The notes under the pieces: generated by a model
What the model saw: only the letters and a program-made list of their open reading frames with translations
Told to the model about the DNA's origin: nothing
Database searches by the model: none
Assembly (NCBI GenBank): GCA_037013495.1
Contig: JAZDXN010000029.1
Location: forward strand, 5,282,501 to 5,346,500
Direction of reading: 5' to 3'
DNA length: 64,000 nucleotides
Origin: Hippophae tibetana
Lineage: Eukaryota; Streptophyta; Magnoliopsida; Rosales; Elaeagnaceae
Program-made: the position numbers and the translations under genes
Part shown: positions 59,231-64,000 of the stretch, one piece after another
How positions within the stretch are numbered: position 1 is the stretch's first letter
Layout of the letters: each line of letters opens with the position of its first letter

Positions 59231-59824
59231 TGTTGGTTTTTCTAGCACAAAAAGATCTACCTGGTTTCATGATCCATGCATAAAGAAGAGGTAATTTTGT
59301 TCATTTGATTGCTTCATTAATCAATTCATTTAGTCAGAAAAATTAAGAATAGTTTTTTAATTTTTTTCTTCTCTAATAAGTTTTCATCAAATGTTTCGAT
59401 AGAAATTCGTTGGTGGTTTGATTGGACTGAAATTTTGCAGAAAGGTTCACGAATCAAGACTCTTCAATCTGAATGGTGGAAAAATATAAGCTGTGATCAG
59501 TGACTATGAAATTGGGTTATATTTCTCCATTTTCTTAAAATAATTGTTAGTTTCCAAGAAGTTGTATTCTTGATGATGTTGTTAATTGTTTGTCTTTAGT
59601 TTTATCTAGAGAGAACTTTTGTACAATTATTTTCTTGATAGTGAAAGTTTTGGAGATAGAATGTCGTAGTTTTTTCCATGTAAATTGATTGTGTTGATTT
59701 TGTGCATGTTTCATTTTGAGCTCTATTTATTTGTTTCCTAAATGATTCACACAAAGGAGGATAAATTTCATTCCACTGTTTAGAACTTGATTAAGTTTGC
59801 ATTGATATTGTGATTCTCCTAACA
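59231..59824 (+). mobile_element. 5' LTR of Ty1/copia (Tork-type) element
   Basis: TGTTGG at 59231 to CTAACA at 59824, 594 bp, followed by a primer site. Shares gtaattttgttcatttgattgc with the 3' LTR at 63818 but is clearly diverged from it, so the insertion is old. Confidence 0.8.
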
Positions 59825-59827
59825 AAG

Positions 59828-59837
59828 TGGTATCATA
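59828..59837 (+). other. Primer-binding site, initiator-Met type, degraded
   Basis: TGGTATCATA three bases past the LTR end; the common form is TGGTATCAGAGC. Confidence 0.7.
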
Positions 59838-59874
59838 ACTGTGGTTATTATTGTTGAATTTCTTGTGTTAAATA

Positions 59875-60667
59875 ATGGAAGAAAATTTGAGTAGAATGAT
59901 TATTTTAAATGGTTATAATTATCACTAGGAAAGGAAAAATGAAAGATCTCATTTATGTCAAATAGTTTCATTTACTGGTGTTTGCCTCTGAGAAGCCAGA
60001 AAAGTTGTCTAAAGAAGAATAGACTCTGTTACATTGACAAGTCTGTGGGTATATAAGTCAGTGGGTAAATGATAATGTTTCGAATCATATTAGTGGGGAA
60101 ACACATGCATTATCACTCTAGAATAAACTTGAGGAATTGAATGCTCGAAAAACAGGAAATAATAAAATGTTTCTCATAAAGCAGTTGATGGCTTTAAGGT
60201 ACCAAGTTGGAACTCCGTTAACAGATCTCTTGAATACGTTCCAAGGAATAATCAATCAATTAGTTGGAATGGGTATCAAGTTTGATGATGAGATTCAAGG
60301 GTTGTGTTTATTGGGTACGTTGTTGGACTCTTGGGAAAAATTTAGAATGCCATTAAGTAACTAAGCTCCAAATGGTGTAATCAACATAGATCTAGATACA
60401 AGTAGTGTTTTGAATGAAGAAATGAGAAGAAAATCACATGTGTCTTCTCAGTAGTTAGAGATTTTGGTTACAGAAAGAAGAGGGAGGAGTAAAAGCATGG
60501 GTTTCAAGAGTAAAGGAAAAGGAAGAAGTAAGTTCAACAAGTTTGGTAATGTTAAGTGTCATCACTGTGGCATGAAAGGGCCCATCAATAAATATTGTAG
60601 ATGGTTGAAGCAGGATAACAAGAAAGACAAAGAACAAGAGGGTAATGTTGGCAAGGAAAATGATTAA
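59875..60667 (+). pseudogene. Copia gag
   Basis: Starts MEENLSRMIILNGYNYH, then a stop where Trp is expected (TGG to TAG). One frameshift follows before 60137, then LRYQVGTPLTDLLNTFQGIINQL and the nucleocapsid part at 60464-60667. The zinc knuckle reads CHHCGMKGPINKYC: the conserved His is Pro. Several nonsense changes are present, so no functional Gag is made. Confidence 0.82.
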
Positions 60668-61990
60668 GTTGCCACCGCTAGTTCAGAAGACTTTCTCGTT
60701 GTTTATGATGAAGATGTTGTCAATGTTGCATGTCACGAGATTAGTTGGGTTATAGATAGTGGAGTCTTCATTCATGCTACGTTTTGAGAGGACTTCTTTA
60801 CATCCTATACAACAGGTGACTTTGGGACAATGAAGTTGGGTAATAATGGCTTAGTTAAAGTCATTGGTATTGGAGATGTGTGTTTGGAGATGAATAATGG
60901 CACAAGCCTACTTCTTAAAGGGGTAAAACATATTTCTGAAATTCATTTAAACTTGATCTATGCAGGTAAACTTGATGATAAAAGATATTGCAATACCTTT
61001 AGTAATGGTCAATGGAAACTTATTAAAGGTGATATGGTTGTTGCTCATGGGAACAAGCATTCTAGTTTGTATATACTGTAGGCAAGACTCTTCAAAAACG
61101 TTATTAATGCTGTAACAGATGAGCTCACAGCAAAATTGTGGCATACAAGACTTGCTCACATGAGTGAGAAAGGCTTGAAAGTATTGACTAAAAAGAATCT
61201 TCTTTCTAGAATGAATGATATTTGTTTAAGAAGATGTACTCATTGTTTGGCAAGGAAACAAAATAGAGTTTCTTTCAAGAGTACCCCTCTTTCAAGAAAA
61301 CAATACATACTTGATTTGGTATATTTAGATGTATATGGTCCTATGAAGACAAGAACTTTGGGTGGTGCCAATTATTTTGTGACCTTCATAGATGATTGTT
61401 CAAGAAAGTTATGGGTGTACACTTTGAAGAGCAAAGATCAAGTATTAGATGTGTTTAAATAGTTTCAAGCCTTAGTTGAGAGATAGACTGGGAATAAATT
61501 GTAGTGCATCAGAACAGATAATGTGGGAGAGTATTTAGGTCCTTTTGATGAGTATTACAAGCGTCAAGGCATTCGATATCAAAATACACCTCCCGAGACT
61601 CCTCAGTTAAATGAGTTGGTTGAGAGAATGAACAGGACATTGGTTAAAAGAGTAAGATGTCTTCTTTCGCAGGCTCAGTTGCCAAGATCTTTCTGGGGTG
61701 AGGCTTTGAATATAGTTGTACATATTCTTAATCTCACACCATGTGTTCCTCTTCAGTTTGATGTACCAAATAGAGTTTGGATTGGCAAAGATGTTTCTTA
61801 TGATCATCTCCACATTTTTGTTTGCAAGGAAATTGTGCATATACCAAAAGATGAGAGATCTAAGCTCGATGTGAAGACATGATAGTGAATCTTTGTTGGT
61901 TATGGTCTAGATGAATTTGGCTATGGATTTTATGATCCAGTTAAGAAGAAACTGGTAAGGAGTCGTGATGTTGCTCCTATAAAAGATCAA
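60668..61990 (+). pseudogene. Copia protease and integrase
   Basis: Same frame as late gag, with nonsense codons only. Protease core WVIDSGVFIHAT (60749-60784; the normal motif is DSGAS), then LLLKGVKHISEIHLNL and the pre-integrase LWHTRLAHMSEKGL with CTHCLARK (zinc finger). The integrase core shows DVYGPMKT, TDNVGEY (usually DNGGEY) and ETPQLNELVERMNRT, covering the D,D,E residues, then the GKDVSYDHLHIF tail. Stops at about 60785, 61079, 61460, 61484, 61502 and after 61879. Most fit single transitions. Confidence 0.85.
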
Positions 61991-62280
61991 ACTATACAAG
62001 ATGTTGATAAGATAGAAAAAGGAGTCCATCAGTATAGCGATGATTTGATTCACCTAGATCTAGTTCCTTTATCAGTACAGATGGAACAACATGTTCAAGA
62101 TGACCAACAGGGTTCAGATGATGCAGATGCTCTTATACAAGCTGAAATAGATCACCAAACTACTGGTCAGTTTCCATAACCAGAAATTCCACTCAGGAGG
62201 TCTATTAGAGACCGACGTCCTTCCACACGGTATGATACATATGAGTATGTGTTATTGATAGATGAGGAAGAACCTTAATG

Positions 62281-62990
62281 TTATACAGAAGTGGTGAAAG
62301 ATGGAAACAAGGCACATTGGGTTGGTGCTATGGAAGACGAGATGCAGTCACTGTATGACAATCAAATGTTTGAGTTGGTAAAGTTTCCTAAGGGTAAGAG
62401 AGTTTTAAAGAACAAGTGGGTCTACAAGGTGAAGTAAGAAAACACAGTTTATAACCACGATACAAAGCTAGATTGGTCGTCAAGGGATTCTATCAGAAAA
62501 AAGGTATTGATTTTGATTATATTTTCTCTCCTATTGTGAAGATGTCTTCCATACGTGTTGTTCTAGGTCTAGCAACAAGCTTAGATTTAGAAATTGAGCA
62601 AATGGATGTGAAAACTTCCTTTCTTCATGGTGAGTTAGAGGAAGAGATTTATATGGAGCAACCAGAGGGCTTTGAGGTAAAAGGAAAAGAGGATTGCGTA
62701 TACTGGTTAAAGAAAAGCCTTTTATGGGTTGAAGCAAGCACCTAGACAATGGTATAAGAAGTTTGAGTCAATTGTGGGGGAGCATGGTTACAAGAAGACT
62801 ACTTCTGATCATTGTGTTTTGGTGTAGAAATTCTCTGATGATGATTTTATCATTTTATTGCTCTATGTTGATGACATGTCGATTGTTGGAAAAAAAGTCC
62901 TTCAAGGATTGATAATTTGAAGAAGCCGTTGAGTAAGTCCTTTGCCATGAAAGACTGGGGCTAGCAAAACAAATTCTTGGTATTCAAATT
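62281..62990 (+). pseudogene. Copia reverse transcriptase
   Basis: HWVGAMEDEMQSLYDNQMFEL and KNKWVYKVK, stop, frameshift, then LVVKGFYQKKGIDFDYIFSPIV (62473 onward), MDVKTSFLHGELEEEIYMEQPEGF, another shift, KQAPRQWYKKFES, and active site LLYVDDMSIVG at about 62863-62895. Typical of the Tork (Tnt1-like) lineage. At least two frameshifts and several stops. Confidence 0.85.
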
Positions 62991-63014
62991 TGTTAAGACA
63001 AGAAAGGAAAGAAG

Positions 63015-63799
63015 TTGTACATGTCACAGGAATGGTACATTAACAAATTACTTGAAAGGTTTCTTAAAGTGGTTTCTTCTCCTTTATATAACCACCTCAA
63101 GTTGAGATCGAGTCAAGGCCCTTCAATAGATAAAAAGAATATGCAAAAGGTTCCATATGCCTCAATAGTAGGAAGCTTAATGTATGCAATGGTATGTACG
63201 AGGCCAGACATAGCTCATGATGTTGGAGTTGTTAGTCATTTTCTTTCGAATCCAGGAAGAAAGCATTGGGATAGAGTAAAGTGGATTATGAGATATCTTC
63301 GAGGTACTTCCAAGTTAACACTTAGCTTAGTAAGTGGAAAACCAGTGTTAGTTGGATACACTGATTCCAATTTGGCAATTCTCACAAGTCTACTTCAAGT
63401 TATCTAATTACTTTATCTCGTGGAACAGTTTCTTGGCAATCAAGATTGCAAAAATATGTTACACTTTCTACAACAGAGGTGGAGTTTATTGCAGCAATGG
63501 AAGCTTGTAAGGAGTTGTTGTGGATGAAACAATTCTTGAGAGAACTTGGTTTCAAGCAGCAAAAATATGTGTTGTTATGCGATAATCAGAGTTCTATTCA
63601 CCTAGCGAAGAACTTGACGTTTCACTCAAGATCAAAGCATATTAATGTGAGGTATCATTGGATAAGGGATAATCTTAACAATAAGTTACTTGAACTTGAG
63701 AAAATTCATAATGATAAGAATGGATCTGAAATGGTAACAAAAGCAGTGTTACTTGAAGTTTGTTGTTCAATTGTCGGGATGGAAAATCCCTCTATCTAA
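63015..63799 (+). pseudogene. Copia RNase H
   Basis: First frame 63015-63407: YMSQEWYINKLLERF, PYASIVGSLMYAMVCTRPDI, then GYTDSNLA. A frameshift then leads to 63446-63799: KYVTLSTTEVEFIAAMEA, LWMKQFLRELGF, LLCDNQSSIHLAKN, FHSRSKHINVRYHWIRD. Complete domain order, ending shortly before the purine tract. Confidence 0.86.
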
Positions 63800-63804
63800 T
63801 TGAG

Positions 63805-63817
63805 AAAGTGGGAGATT
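63805..63817 (+). other. Polypurine tract
   Basis: aaagtgggagatt immediately before the 3' LTR start TGTTAG at 63818; it would prime plus-strand synthesis. Confidence 0.8.
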
Positions 63818-64000
63818 TGTTAGGTTTTCCTTCTTATTTGGAAGGGCCCATGTGTTCCATGGCCACGGAGAAAGAAAGGGTAATTTTGTCCATTTGATTG
63901 CTTCATTAATCAATCCATTTTGTCCATTTGATTGCTTCATTAATCAATCATTTTTGTCCATTTGATTGCTTCATTAATCAATCCATTTAGGATTGTTGAG
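63818..64000 (+). mobile_element. 3' LTR of copia element (runs off window)
   Basis: Starts TGTTAG after the purine tract. Contains three tandem 34-bp units (63884, 63918, 63952) where the 5' LTR has one. Truncated by the window end. Confidence 0.85.

Overview
This window is repeat-dominated nuclear DNA from a flowering plant, most likely a eudicot. The evidence is its high AT content, plant Ty3/gypsy (Athila-type) and Ty1/copia (Tork and SIRE-like) elements, a pentatricopeptide-repeat fragment, and one intron-containing plant aspartyl protease gene. No prokaryotic operon, rRNA, tRNA gene or CRISPR array was seen. The species cannot be fixed from sequence alone.

Layout. 1-3780 is a satellite array of about ten monomers in two subtypes (373 and 371 bp). 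It abuts a truncated LTR at 3781. 3781-23859 is a minus-strand cluster of one Athila-like family with tRNA-Asp-type primer-binding sites and LTRs of about 1.9-2.05 kb. It holds a nearly intact element (3781-13546: leader, gag1, gag2, protease, RT, RNase H, integrase), a second copy cut inside gag2 (15017-20084), and a non-coding copy (20085-23859). The coding copies carry two gag genes in tandem, which is the most unusual thing in the window. An inverted LTR (13547-15016) separates them.

23860-41641 is a mosaic of older debris: a Tat/Athila-like pol remnant, CACTA-like subterminal repeats, a pentatricopeptide-repeat pseudogene piece, a solo copia-type LTR with an AGCAT target duplication inside a gypsy remnant, another copia LTR beside RNase H remains, a decayed Athila-type LTR, and a decayed gag-protease remnant. 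41642-43419 is a solo LTR of the Athila-like family with a perfect CACAC duplication. 43420-46480 is AT-rich and unassigned.

46480-53830 holds a second, unrelated Ty3/gypsy pseudo-element on the minus strand, a truncated Athila-family LTR, and a jumble of TRIM-like and gypsy non-coding pieces with six initiator-Met-type primer sites in both orientations. One of these pieces resembles the satellite at the window start. 54493-56921 is the only convincing host gene: the two C-terminal exons of a CND41/nepenthesin-type aspartyl protease, minus strand. 59231-64000 is a decayed Ty1/copia Tork-type (Tnt1-like) element on the plus strand, whose 3' LTR runs off the window.

How parts work together: gag, protease, RT, RNase H and integrase belong to autonomous replication cycles, the LTRs carry their promoters (TATA boxes and TGACGTCA motifs are visible), and the non-coding copies could only move with help in trans. 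Inversions, foldbacks and deletion joins with short microhomology show that the cluster was later reshaped by recombination and repair.
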